From: Magnolia sinica
Lineage: Eukaryota > Streptophyta > Magnoliopsida > Magnoliales > Magnoliaceae
Assembly (NCBI RefSeq): GCF_029962835.1
Contig: NC_080588.1
Span: 67,376,501-67,440,500, forward strand
Direction: 5' to 3'
DNA: 64,000 nucleotides
The notes under the pieces were generated by a model. It was not told the origin of the DNA. It ran no database searches and saw only the letters and a list, made by a program, of their open reading frames with translations. Numbering within the stretch: the first letter of the stretch is position 1; every line of letters starts with the position of its first letter. Position numbers and translations under genes: made by a program. Positions 1-13,127 of this stretch are shown here, in pieces.

Positions 1-754
1 TTGACGAGTGTTATTGCATTTTCAAGAGACTGGCTCAAAATTGCAAGCTCAACCAATTTCCAAGTTGAGTGAGTGTTAGAACCGTTGTTATCATAAGTCC
101 CCATTACATTATGAAATCTGAGATGGAACACATTTTTAAGTGCACCCGAACAGGCCCAGTGCATTCATATTAATTGTTCTCCTCTTGAAATGGTTTGACA
201 ACTTGTCCAATTGAAATCAGACTGGGCTGACATAAGTACGAGTTGAGTGCCACAAATCCCACTCTGATGAATCTACCACCACTGCAGCTTGCCCAGTCAA
301 AACAGTAAGCTGCCAACGCACCTGCCATGTGGTGAGCCACACCATTGTAATCATATGGGAAACTGACTCAACATGCTGATTTTAATGGTACGGATACTGC
401 TTCCCAAAACGAAGGTTTCCTGATTCTCATGGCCGGCCTAAAGTTTTCAGGGTACCGGTACATAAATGGCACGCTGGTGGAAAGATTGTACTGTACAAGT
501 GGCATCCTTATCCCTATGCGATCAGTTCTCTATCGATTTTGATCCGCCACTTCACAGACATATAACTATCGATTTTGATCCGCCACTTCAGACATGTACA
601 AACGATTAAACTTGAGTACACAATGCAGTTCGCAATCAGGAAACTACGCCAAACAATTCATCCGATCACGAACATTGTCACAGGTCCCCAAAAAAGCTCA
701 CCTCAATGGAAGTCAGGACATAAATAGACAACTTACAAGTTCATGATGGGGACT
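1..754. other. Gene-free left edge, downstream of the neuroguidin-like gene
   Basis: No coding region is supported here. Around 331-390 a stretch of about 45 bases (GTGAGCCACACCATTGTAAT and following) matches 8371-8440, in the same order and orientation as the stronger match between 770-1206 and 9125-9538. The duplicated 3' flank therefore probably begins near 330. A short direct repeat containing ATCGATTTTGATCCGCCACTTC occurs twice at about 533-590. Confidence 0.5.
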
Positions 755-1366
755 ATAGGCCCAGTATTCTACATTCCTTCATGAAATAATACATTTCTAT
801 CCATTTCTTTTTCTCGATCCAGCACATGAGGCTGGAAGAAGAAGATGAAGAGAAAGAGCTCCAGCTGCCTGGCCCATACAACGGGCCCACCCACAAGCAG
901 CCGTGATCCCTGTGTCTGTAGGGGGGCAACAAGAACATGCATGTAGGTATGAGAGATGCTCTTTTATTTGGTGCAACCAAATGCACCCTAAATGGCTTTG
1001 CGTCAGTCAGCTTATTTATCATGATAGCTTGGCAGATGTCCAATAAACAGCTGCCCACATGACATGAAACTGGACTCGGACCAGCTGGTGCAACTGCTAC
1101 CATTTGAATTTGTACCAACAAATCAACAGTCTTATGTTTCAAAAGAATTTTAATTAGCAAACAGGCCTCATCAATAGTTGAATGACAAAGCAAAACAATA
1201 GCCACAGCCAACGTTCCTCAGAACTCTCCTTGCAACCATTGAAACTTTGAATCTGCAAATTCTCTCTTTATAAAAGCCGGTCTATGGATAACAAAAGCTC
1301 ATGTGCTACCTTCCACAGTGAATCTAACTCTGGCTCTTATGACTCTCATGGGAGCTTCGGCCACCA
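755..1366 (-). other. Probable 3' UTR and 3' flank of the neuroguidin-like gene
   Basis: This follows the stop codon of the neuroguidin-like CDS on the minus strand. A possible polyadenylation signal AATAAA lies at 963-968 (minus strand). The stretch 770-1206 is clearly similar, roughly 70-80 percent by eye with small gaps, to 9125-9538 beyond the SQD1 stop, and the AATAAA is kept in both copies (9290-9295). A 152-codon open frame here is interrupted relative to the other copy and shows no protein-like features, so I treat the block as noncoding. Confidence 0.55.
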
Positions 1367-4300
1367 TCAGTGCTTCCTCTGCAAATGTAGAGTAGATGTC
1401 AATCACCCCAATACAGCTCCAAGAGGAATTACAGGAATAAATTCGGTCCGTCGGGAATGCTATTATGCAGGGCGCAATACATAAAACTTCTATTTAGTGT
1501 GCATGTGGCATGTCCTGATTGGCACTGTTGCTTTAGAGGGCCATTGATTGAAGGGTTATGACCTTCTGGTCTGCAATATTTTTTGGCGTGCCTCATCCAA
1601 GGGGGGGACCACCAAATTAACAGTTTGGATCATTGAACTACGACACCTCTCATGCACAGAATCCTTCGGGTCATCAAATGTCAACAAATTCTACGTTTGT
1701 GGATAAGCAGAGCCTATAATTCCTCAAGACACAATCCGAAAAACAACATGGCAAGAAATTCAATCCAAGGAAACAAAATTTCACAGATGAAGGATACAAA
1801 GTATAATCAGACTAACACAAATTTCAGGATAGAACTTGGTATAGAGTCGGAATCTAGTCCCTTAAATTCAACATACCTTGCGCTTGTTACTTTTTCTCCT
1901 TTCCCTGCTAGTATTTGGGAAGCCCGATGTTGGCTCAGTACCATTCTCTTCCAATGGTAGAGTTTTAATTTCATCAAAGAAACCATCCGTCAAGCCAAGC
2001 AATCTGTTATAATCAAATGAAGGACACAAGTCAATCACAAACAATAAGCATGAGGAAATCAAAGATGTCAAGGATTTTTGTGCCAGAATTCAAAGCGCCA
2101 AACATCTTTTTTTTTACACACCCACCCACACCACATGGGCACTCGATCCCATGATCTCTGTGTTGAAACAGAGTCTTTCTACCACTAAGCCATGGAGCCA
2201 AACATCTTATGTTGACATAAAGGACAAACACCAGGCCACTGGTTGAATTTACGTTGTCATCACGAATTCAAGAGACCTCATGTGCATGGGAAGCCCATCT
2301 AGTAGGAGTATAAAGCTAGGATCTGATTTGAAGGACACTTTGATGATGCAAGCAATAGTTCATCTTGGTGACATGGCGAGGTTTTGCTGAGAGCAACATG
2401 ATGGCAGTAAAACCTGAGGCTCTTCGGCTAGCTCTTAAGATTTACCCTATTGGGTATTGGGTTGCTTCTGCATATGGTAAAGAGATCCAATCGTTGTCAC
2501 CAAACAGACAAGTCATCAATAATATCCACTTTACAATTTGGTTATTTCCACTTTACTAGATGAGTTACTGCAAAATCAATGTAATAGTGCCTTGAAATGC
2601 ATGCTAGGTCTAGAAATTCAAAATGTCGAGTAACACAGTTCAAACAAATCAGGCTGAGTCATCCATTTTCTGAATGCTGATTCATGGTGCCAAACCAGAT
2701 CACACACAACCAAGTCTGAGTCAACTTGGACAAGTTGCATCCAACTTGGATGAGTTGTCAATCCATACTACAAAAGCCTCCATGAGAAAAATCTCTAGTT
2801 GTTCATTTGAGAAGCTTGCTTTGGCCAATTGTCATTCGTAGCTTCTCCTTTTAAGTGAAATAATAATTGATGGATGACAATAAATACCCGTTTCTTGACT
2901 TCCTCAGATGCTTCTCTTTCTTTTTGTCCATCTTTGAAAGTGGAGCGCGAGTGAAGAGTTCTTCTTCTCGCCTTGCACGCTCTTCCATCTTCGCCCTATA
3001 TCTAAGGAGTTCTTTACTTTCAGACCCGACGATTTCTCTCACCTGTAACAAAATAACAGTTAAACCAGAGATGGAGAAGGCCAGCAAGTTATGGAAGAGC
3101 CCGAGAACACAGATCAGGAACCTACCTCTTCAGGTCTCCCTTCAAATTTGTCCATGAGTTCTTTCACATAAGCACTTTGTTTAGCCTGCCGCAAAGTTTC
3201 CTTATCCTTTCTCATTTCCAATCTCTCCCGTTTTGAGATTTTATCATCATCCATAGCAGTGGGAGCAAACTTGGGGGGCCGGTATACACCTTGACCATCC
3301 TACGCATTCAGGAATATAAAGTAAGAAAAGCTTTGACATTTGCAACTAAGTGGAAATTATGCTGCTTCATACAAACAATAAAATTCCAATCACCTCAGCG
3401 GCCTGATTCGATTTGCTAGCAAGCATGTCCGGGTTCGGCCTATACCTCAACGGGTCTTCTGGATCCTTAGTGGCATTGCTTTCCTTCTCATCGGGGGCTA
3501 CTTTCTCCAATGAATTGCCAGCAGCCCTCGTGAGCTTCTGAACTTGGTATTGAAGTTTTTTATCAATCGGGCGGATCTGTCATATTGAAGAAAAAAAAAT
3601 GGTAAGAATAGTAAATCCAAGTATTCATATTGATCATGTAGCATGGAAAAAGAGACATTACAAACCTTCTCTAGAAATAATCGTATCTCTACAAGACTCC
3701 GAACAACAGGGTGCCCCTCAATAGAGAACCCTTTTGCCTTACGAAGCAAATAATAGACGATCGATTGGCAATAGCTTAGAAGAAGCAAATGCTTGGCCTC
3801 AAGGTAGCTTATCCCATCCGCTGTTGGAAAATGGTTTTCTTTCACCTAATCACCCACACAAACATTGAAATACTTTGAAAATGAAAAGGTGCCAATAGAA
3901 AATCATCCAATGATATAAAACAATCAATATGTGATTTCAACATTTACCTTTGCAGTTAGCGCTTGCACTTTACTCCTCACCACATCCAAACCATCCTTCA
4001 TTTCTTTTAGTAAAGCAACTAATTGAGGAGCTTCTCTGGAAGCAATGGCAATATCAGAATAAAAACTTCTACAGAAAAAAATAAAAAATAAAGCTAATAT
4101 ATAATACTCATCCAAAATAAACAGTCTTTTTGTTTGACCTACAAAACCTTAAAACCCATACGATCAGAAGATTTCCTTTTCTTTGTTGAGTTTGGAATTC
4201 CATTAAATGTCAATACGCAGGCTACTAATTTAACAGTTAAAGTCGACGCATGGATGAACGCTTGGGCAATGGCCCACAGGCCCAGCATGTGGGTGGCCCG

Positions 4301-4709
4301 TATCACCAAAACGTGGGCCCCACCTGTACAGTTTTTAGTTTTTTTTTTTTTTTTTAAAGGTGCCCTACCTGTACAGTTGGCTGGGTTGGAAAAAAAAATG
4401 CTTTTGTTTGGTCCAGGCATCATACAATGCCCTTAAAGTATATAAAATCAAATAGGAAATTAGACCAGCATCTTAAATAAGCCAAGGAAGATAATGACAG
4501 CAGAATTCAGCTACTGAAAAGAAAAGAGCATTTTAAAAGCTGATATTAGAGTAATTAAGTGTAATCTTTCCATCTCCTGAGCAACCATAAAAATTAAGTA
4601 TAAATCTTTAGCTGAAAGATGAAACAATTAATATTGATGTAATAACAGTAATATGATCTTACTTCACTAGTGCCTCCTTGTGGCCTGAAGAATCAAGGTT
4701 CCCCTCCAT
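1367..4709 (-). CDS. NGDN: Neuroguidin-like protein, Sas10/Utp3/C1D family (8 exons)
   Basis: Members of this family act in the nucleolus in the small-subunit processome (yeast Lcp5, human neuroguidin) and help make 18S rRNA. Coding exons read on the minus strand: 4709-4663, 4068-3948, 3845-3666, 3576-3394, 3299-3126, 3042-2888, 2003-1877 and 1378-1367. All introns have GT-AG ends and phases agree, giving 332 residues, close to the usual length. Residues 17-105 form the Sas10/C1D domain (PQLVALLKEMKDGLDVV, then SYLEAKHLLLLSYCQSIVYY). A lysine and glutamate rich linker follows, then the conserved DPLRYRPNP near 157-165 and YRPPKFAPTAMDDDK near 183-197. The tail has MDKKKEKHLRKSRNG, LLGLTDGFFDEI and a basic end KSNKRKRKH. 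The start is the first ATG after an acceptor-like site and gives MEGNLDSSGHKEALVK. The last exon has only four codons including the stop (AGG AAG CAC TGA) and is the least certain. No defect is visible in the frame. Confidence 0.9.
2109..2196 (-). mobile_element. tRNA-derived SINE in intron 6 of the neuroguidin-like gene
   Basis: Read on the minus strand the insert has a tRNA-like head with box A (TGGCTTAGTGGTAGA) and box B (GGGATCGAGTGCC). A GTGTGGGTGGGTGTGT stretch and a run of nine A follow. A perfect 12-base target-site duplication GCCAAACATCTT lies at 2097-2108 and 2197-2208. It sits between coding exons 6 and 7, well away from the splice sites. Confidence 0.88.
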
Positions 4710-6261
4710 ACTTTCTTCACAAGCAAATCTAACTCACTGTGACAATCAAACAGACAAACCATAAGAAATTGAAAGAGAGAGAGAGAGAGAGAGAGAGAGA
4801 AGCAAAGGAATTGTCAAGCCTTGGCCTAGAAAACGCAACTATTCTCTGGCACTGACATCCCACATTTGGGGTGCACAGTTCAGTGATCCAGACCATTGAT
4901 CCGACACACCCATCAATGGACGAACCATGGAGCAAAATTCTCCCTCATGGAGAAATCCTGACCGCTCTCCAGTGGACTACAAATAACCAGATCAGAAAAT
5001 TTTAAATATGCACAAGTATCTTCCGGCCCCGACTTCCAACATGCGAGCACACCATTCAGTGATCTAGACTATTAATCTGATGCACTTCGTCCATGGATGA
5101 ACCATGGCCCAAAAGAAATCCCAACCCTTTGTTCAGTGACCTACCAATAAATGGTTAAGTAAAAATACAATACATATAGTTTCCTACGGCCCCAACCATG
5201 ACCCAAAAATATCCCTCATGGGGATATCCTAATTCCTAACCCTTTCTTCAGTCGCTTGCTGTTATAAACCTAAGAAAGAAAAAAAATAAATACACAAATA
5301 GTCCACGTACAACGAAAATAAAGCCAAAGAGCAGATTGTTACAACCTCACAGTCCGGTGCCCATCAGATCAACAGTCTATATCACAATACCACCGGACCC
5401 ACTTGCACATACTAGACTCAGCACCTAACAACACTAAACATATAAGGGTCATATAATTCTTCCAAGAAATCAATGATTCTATAATCTGAATTCCCAAACC
5501 GAGGGTCCTATAATTCCCCCCCCCCCCCCCCAAAAAAAATAAAAAATAAAAATAGCAGAGCTAACAAAGTTGGGTTCTTTCGATGCGATTGCACATCGAA
5601 TTGTAATCATTCCATTTTCCATCTTTCTTCGATGTCACATGTCTATTCATCAAGACACCTCCGTTGGCCTCGCACCATTCTAAAAAGAAAATGGTGATGA
5701 CTCTTCAACCATGCACATGGCCCAGCTATACAGCAATCCAGACCGTCCAAATCACTGATACAACTGCAGAAGAAGCATAATCGAATAGTTACCATCTGAA
5801 TTCGGACCACTCCCTATTACACTCTAAACCATCCATTTGATAGCCATTAAATAGATGGTTAGGACTGCTCAATAAGTGTGATTTTAAAGACATGCTCCAT
5901 CCACAATGGGACCCACAATTTGGACGGTCTGGATAGCTGTATATCAACGTGAGGAAAATGAGCTATCACAAATTTCAAAGTGGTGCTAAACTAACAAAGT
6001 AGTCGAGCCCCTATCCTTAATAGTATGCAGGGATATAAGGAAAAGGGAAGAGACTACTTACACCACCCACGTTGATAGATACACCCTTTATTCCTACTTT
6101 TGATAATAAAATAGTACAAACGATTGCATTCATCAATAAGGGTGGAAGTATGAATAGTGATTACACAAAGCAAAAAAAACAAAAACAAAAAACGATTGTG
6201 AATATTTTCTGTAGAAAGAGGTAAACGAAAAACCCCCAAATTTAATATTCCAACGCATGTC

Positions 6262-6303
<42 letters not shown>
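4710..6303 (-). other. Probable 5' UTR intron of the neuroguidin-like gene
   Basis: No coding ORF is supported. It joins a donor-like site at 6304/6303 (CTG then GTACTC on the minus strand) to an acceptor just upstream of the ATG, near 4725-4740. It holds a (GA)n run at about 4768-4801, several diverged copies of a unit around CAGTGATCCAGACCATTGATC (near 4878 and 5060), a C15 run followed by an A-rich stretch at 5516-5555, and a (GA)n run at 6265-6300. Most of 5210-6010 is similar to 17755-18425. Confidence 0.5.
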
Positions 6304-6450
6304 CAGAGCGATGGGGAGGTTTTGCAGGTTGCAGATGGAGAGAAGCGACGACGGCTGGGGTTTTGTGAGTATAAAAAAAAACTTGGTACTCTGCCAGAGT
6401 GTGATGAATGATACGCAGTCAGTCAGAAATTGCAGACGTGGCATGTATCT
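6304..6450 (-). promoter_or_regulatory. Putative 5' noncoding exon and core promoter of the neuroguidin-like gene
   Basis: On the minus strand this reads CTCACAAAACCCCAGCC, then CTGCAACCTGCAAAACC, ending in a donor CTG-GTACTC followed at once by a CT repeat. The same arrangement recurs at 18890-19022 (donor CAG-GTACGG followed by a CT repeat). That both copies keep a usable donor beside the repeat argues for a real exon. A TATA-like TTTTTATACT lies near 6370-6380. No ORF continues from here into the first coding exon, so I call it untranslated. It could instead be only promoter DNA. Confidence 0.45.
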
Positions 6451-6458
6451 CATTCTCA

Positions 6459-6935
6459 GGAACGCGGATTGCGTCCTACCCCTGCCCGTCTGCAGCTAGG
6501 AACGGGCAGGAGCTCTGAGTGGTCACCGTGATTTGTGGGTTTTATCCACACCGTCCATCAATTTATCCGTATCATTTCAGTATATAGGACCAAAACTGAG
6601 GCAAATGCAAGACACAGGTGGACCACACAATGGGGATTAACTCTTACCGTTGAAAACTTCTTAGGGGCAACAGAAGTTTTTGGATCGAGCTGGTATTGTC
6701 TTCTCTTCGACCAAGACTATGTAACTTTATCAATAGGTTGGATGGTAAATAAACATCACACCGGCCCTTAGGAAATTTTCAACGGTGAGCATCATCACCA
6801 CCATTGCTTCCTGTGGTGCGGTCCACTTTAACTTTGGATTTTCCCAATTTTTGGTCCGGTTGCGTAAAATGTCACGGAGAAGTATATGGACAGTGTGGGT
6901 AAAACTCATACATCACGGTGGCCATCCACTAGCAT
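6459..6935. mobile_element. Mutator-like MITE, one terminus recognisable
   Basis: It starts with GGAACGCGGATTGCGTCCTA, the terminal sequence of the MITE family seen whole at 45291-45704. The characteristic interior follows: ACACCGTCCATCAATTTATC, GGTGGACCACACAATGGGG, TTGGATGGTAAATAAACATC, and the inverted half ending CATACATCACGGTGG near 6920. The right terminus is not seen; SINE sequence begins soon after. The element abuts the putative first exon of the neuroguidin-like gene. Confidence 0.7.
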
Positions 6936-6965
6936 GAGTGTGTGGGGTGTGCGTGCGTATAATAA

Positions 6966-7110
6966 CACCCAGATCCATAGCTCAACTGGCAGACTCAAAG
7001 GAGATACCTCGTTTCAACACTTGAGGTCTTAGTATCGATCCCCAGCGGGGGTGGCTAACATGGAGTGTGTGTTGTGTACTAACATGGGTGTATAACTTAA
7101 AAAAATATAT
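6966..7110 (+). mobile_element. tRNA-derived SINE (cluster member 1)
   Basis: The head has box A (TAGCTCAACTGGCAGACTC) and box B (TATCGATCCCC). The body reads GGGGGTGGCTAACATGGAGT and ends in an A-rich tail near 7100. It belongs to the same subfamily as 7605-7760, sharing GATCCATAACTC or GATCCATAGCTC, TTTCAACA and GGTGGCTAACA. I found no clear target-site duplication. Confidence 0.75.
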
Positions 7111-7455
7111 ATAAATCTCAGGTGGACCACATCACATGAAAACAATAGTAATTGGATATCCACCGTTAAAATCCTCTGCACTGTTTATTTGACATCAATC
7201 TGTTGATTAGGTCGTACAGGCCAGATGAAGGAAAAAAACAAAAATCAGCTTGATCCAAAACTTTTATGGCCCCTAGAATGTTTTTAATGGTCGACGCTCA
7301 TTCAACATTGTTTCCTATAATGTGGTCCAACTGAGATTAGGATATACCTCATTTTTAGTCTTGTATTGTAAAATAATCAGTAAAAATTGATGGACGACAT
7401 GGATGAAACACATACATCATGGTGGGTCTCACAGAGCACCAAACACCAGCCATTG
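7111..7455. mobile_element. Partial MITE of the GTGGGCC / CCGTCC type
   Basis: It carries the family interior, AATCTCAGGTGGACCACATC near 7114 through CATACATCATGGTGGGTCTC near 7412, with paired halves around the diverged centre TTAATGGTCGACGCTCATTC. The outer termini are missing, so it is a remnant trapped between SINEs. Confidence 0.6.
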
Positions 7456-7496
7456 GCTGGTGCAGGGGAGTGGCCAATCCATTTCCACTCCCAGCA

Positions 7497-7603
7497 GTTT
7501 TAACACCCTCGAGGGTTCGAGTATTCATGGGCAGTGAAATCCCACTGCGGCGTGAGTGCGTGGACGTGTGTGTGCGTGTGTTTTGAGAAAAAAAAAAAAA
7601 ATC
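7497..7603 (+). mobile_element. tRNA-derived SINE, 5'-truncated (cluster member 2)
   Basis: Box B (GGGTTCGAGTATTC) is at 7511-7524, followed by GTGAAATCCCACTGCGGCGT, a GT-rich stretch and an A14 tail. The box A half is absent. Its body is the same subfamily as 7783-7901 and 9742-9873. Confidence 0.75.
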
Positions 7604-7604
7604 T

Positions 7605-7760
7605 CCCAGAGTACACCCTGATCCATAACTCAAGCGATAAAGTGAAAGGTACCACGTTTCAACATTTAGGTCATGGTAACGATTCCCTAGTGGGGTGGCT
7701 AACAGTGAAGTGTGAACTTACAATGTGGTGTACTCGCAAGATAACAAAATAAATAAATAA
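7605..7760 (+). mobile_element. tRNA-derived SINE (cluster member 3)
   Basis: A degraded box A (ATAACTCAAGCGATAAA) is followed by box B (GGTAACGATTCCC), GGGGTGGCTAACAGTGAAGT and a tail of AATA repeats near 7745-7760. It is similar along its length to 6966-7110. Confidence 0.7.
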
Positions 7761-7782
7761 CTCTCGCGTAATGAATCATTTA

Positions 7783-7901
7783 TTAAATTTGAATCCCTGG
7801 GCATTAGACACCCTGTCAAGAGTTCGAGTATCCAAAGGTGTGAAATCCCACTACGGCCTGTGTGTGGGTGTGTGTGCGTGTGTAAAAAAAAAAAAAAACA
7901 C
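7783..7901 (+). mobile_element. tRNA-derived SINE, 5' part degraded (cluster member 4)
   Basis: Box B (AGTTCGAGTATCC) is near 7820, followed by GTGTGAAATCCCACTACGGC, a GTGTGTGGGTGTGTGTG stretch and an A15 tail ending near 7898. The upstream part keeps only weak tRNA likeness. Confidence 0.7.
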
Positions 7902-8018
7902 ACCCAGCATTGTACGACGCTTGATGCGCAGTCACTTAAGTACACTTCAACAAACCTGTATAAAGATCACACCGTCCATCCACATGAGCCCTCTATCTGC
8001 CTCGTTCTTGGTTTCATA

Positions 8019-8102
8019 CGGTCTCTACGGGACTTTGTGGGATGCACCATGATGTATGAACGGTCTCTACGGGATTATGTGGGATGCACCATAATGTATG
8101 AT
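8019..8102. repeat. Two tandem copies of a 42-base unit
   Basis: The unit begins CGGTCTCTACGGGACTTTGT at 8019 and again CGGTCTCTACGGGATTATGT at 8061, each ending in CACCATGATGTATG-like sequence. The second copy has a few substitutions. It lies inside a MITE remnant (CACACCGTCCATCCACATGA near 7968). Confidence 0.8.
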
Positions 8103-8146
8103 GTATGTATTTTATCCACACAGTATATTCATTTTTATAGATAGCT

Positions 8147-8264
8147 TTAGAGTCCTTACCTCAGTGGTAGACTCCGAGAAGTTTCAACACGTGGTCTTGG
8201 CTTCAAGACCCGTAGATGGTGAAATCCCGAGGGCGTGCGTGTCTCAAAATAAAGAGTAAAAAAA
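8147..8264 (+). mobile_element. tRNA-derived SINE (cluster member 5)
   Basis: Box A (TTACCTCAGTGGTAGACTC) and box B (GGCTTCAAGACCC) are both recognisable. GGTGAAATCCCGAGGGCGTG and an A-rich tail ending near 8264 follow. The box A sequence is the best preserved in the cluster. Confidence 0.75.
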
Positions 8265-8461
8265 GTGGACCACTGAAAAGTGATCATTTAAAAAGCAAGA
8301 TCCCTCTAGGTGGGTGTGGTACCCAATCCACCCCCCAAGATCACCTAGGGCAATATCAGGCCTTTCGAACACTAGGTGGGCCACACCATTGTAATCAATG
8401 GAAAACTGACAGTCTTATTCAACATGCAAGTTTGGCCCACCTAGTAAGCCAGTCGGCCTGA

Positions 8462-9000
8462 TTTTCTTCGGACTTGGATTGCGTCGTGTGCCAGACACCA
8501 CTGACTTCGGTGATGTGTTGACATCACGAAGTTCCGTGGGGCCACCACAATGTATATCTTATATCCGGATTGCATAGTTTGCCACACACCACTAACCTTG
8601 TTGGTGTGTTGACAAGGCAAGGTTCCGTTCCCCCACCATAATGTATGTCTTATATTCACACCATCCATCTATTTTTCCAAATCATTTTTTTTAGGCATGA
8701 GCCAAAAATGAGGCAGATCCAAAGCTCAGGTGGACCACACCACAAAAAGCAGCAGCGAAACACAAATATCAGTTTGCTCCAAAACTTTTCATGGCCCACG
8801 AGAAGTTTTGCCACGAAGGTTTTGGCCCACGAGAAGTTTTTATTGGTAGGCGTTCAATCCTCACTGCATCCAGTGGTGTGGTCGACTTTGAGTTTTAAAT
8901 CTTCCTCATTTTATTGTGTGTGGTGCCCTAAAATGATATGGAAAAATGGATGGTGTGATATGATACATACATCATGGTAGGGGCCACAACTTTGCCATCT
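8462..9000. mobile_element. MITE of the GTGGGCC type with a duplicated left terminus
   Basis: The left end is present twice in tandem: ACTTGGATTGCGTCGTGTGC near 8470 and CCGGATTGCATAGTTTGCCA near 8566. Each copy leads through CACCACTGACTTC or CACCACTAACCTTG, TGTGTTGACA and CAATGTATATCTTATAT or TAATGTATGTCTTATAT. The usual interior and the inverted half ending CATACATCATGGTAGGGGCC near 8985 follow. It interrupts the block that matches the left edge of the window. Confidence 0.65.
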
Positions 9001-9120
9001 CAACATTTTTTTGCACTTCTGCAGTAACATGTGTGCCATTAGAAGTGGGCCCACCAGGAAGATCACCGGCACATAAAATAGAGAAGTTGGGGCCAAACCA
9101 TGTGAGTTGTTTGGATCCAT

Positions 9121-9540
9121 GACATTACCTCAAGAAATAATACATTTCTATCAATTTATTTTTATCCATCCAGCACACGAAGCTGGAAGAAGAAGAAAAG
9201 AACACAGCCTGCTGCCTGGCCCACCCACAAGCCCCCACGGTCCCTCAGGCACGATGAGGATATGCACGTAGGTCAATGAAAGATGCACTTTTATTTGTGA
9301 AATAAGGCACCCTAAATCATCATCGAGTCAGCTTAGTTATCATGATAGCTCAGAAGAATTTCAGCAACCAGTTGCCTACATGACATGTACCCAGACTGGG
9401 ACCTGCCCACGCAACCGCTACCATGCAAATTCATACTGAAAAATCAATAGTTTACATTTCAAAATAGTTTTAATCAGTAAAGATGCCTCGTCAATAGTAG
9501 CACAACTACGGAAAAAATACAGATACAGCTGCCAGTTATG
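9121..9540. repeat. Second copy of the neuroguidin 3' flank, downstream of SQD1
   Basis: This matches 770-1206 base for base with small gaps. Shared landmarks are AAATAATACATTTCTATC, GCTGGAAGAAGAAGA, the AATAAA at 9290-9295 (minus strand), TTATCATGATAGCT and CTACATGACATG. Order and orientation are the same as in the other copy. It probably ends in or near the 3' UTR of SQD1. Confidence 0.85.
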
Positions 9541-9741
9541 CACTTGGCAATTTTCACCACCCATATGTGAAGGTAGAGCCATACCCATTTATGTGTGGGC
9601 CATGCAGCCATGCTCCAAACCAGTGATCACTGAAGACTTTGAAATTGCATAACAATAACATTTTACCAACAGAGATGGACCATTACACTAACAACTACAA
9701 CAGAACCAACGTGAATTTCTCATATTTCACATCCCCATGAC

Positions 9742-9873
9742 TTTTTCTGTTTTTTTTTTACACACCCCCACACACTCACGCCGTAGTGGGCTTTCACCAC
9801 CTATGGATACTCGAACCCTTGACCGGGTGTTGAAACTCCCGAGAGTCTACCACTCGAGCAAGGGCAAGGATCC
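9742..9873 (-). mobile_element. tRNA-derived SINE just downstream of SQD1
   Basis: On the minus strand it begins GATCCTTGCCCTTGCTCGAG, with box A (TTGCTCGAGTGGTAGACTC), box B (GGGTTCGAGTATCC), GGTGAAAGCCCACTACGGCG, a GTGTGTGGGGGTGTGT stretch and an A-run. A perfect 14-base target-site duplication CACATCCCCATGAC is at 9728-9741 and 9874-9887. It starts 33 bases past the SQD1 stop codon, so it is most likely part of the SQD1 3' UTR. Confidence 0.92.
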
Positions 9874-9905
9874 CACATCCCCATGACGTGTTTTTATCGA
9901 CTCCA

Positions 9906-13127
<3,222 letters not shown>

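Noticed and set aside
753-1211. 152-codon minus-strand ORF
   Set aside because: It falls in the neuroguidin 3' flank; the duplicated copy at 9125-9538 has indels that do not keep a frame, so it is not under coding constraint.
8019-8102. CRISPR-like direct repeat
   Set aside because: Only two copies without spacers, in a plant nuclear sequence.
6966-8264. tRNA genes suggested by box A and box B motifs
   Set aside because: No cloverleaf fits, and the motifs are followed by SINE bodies with A-tails.
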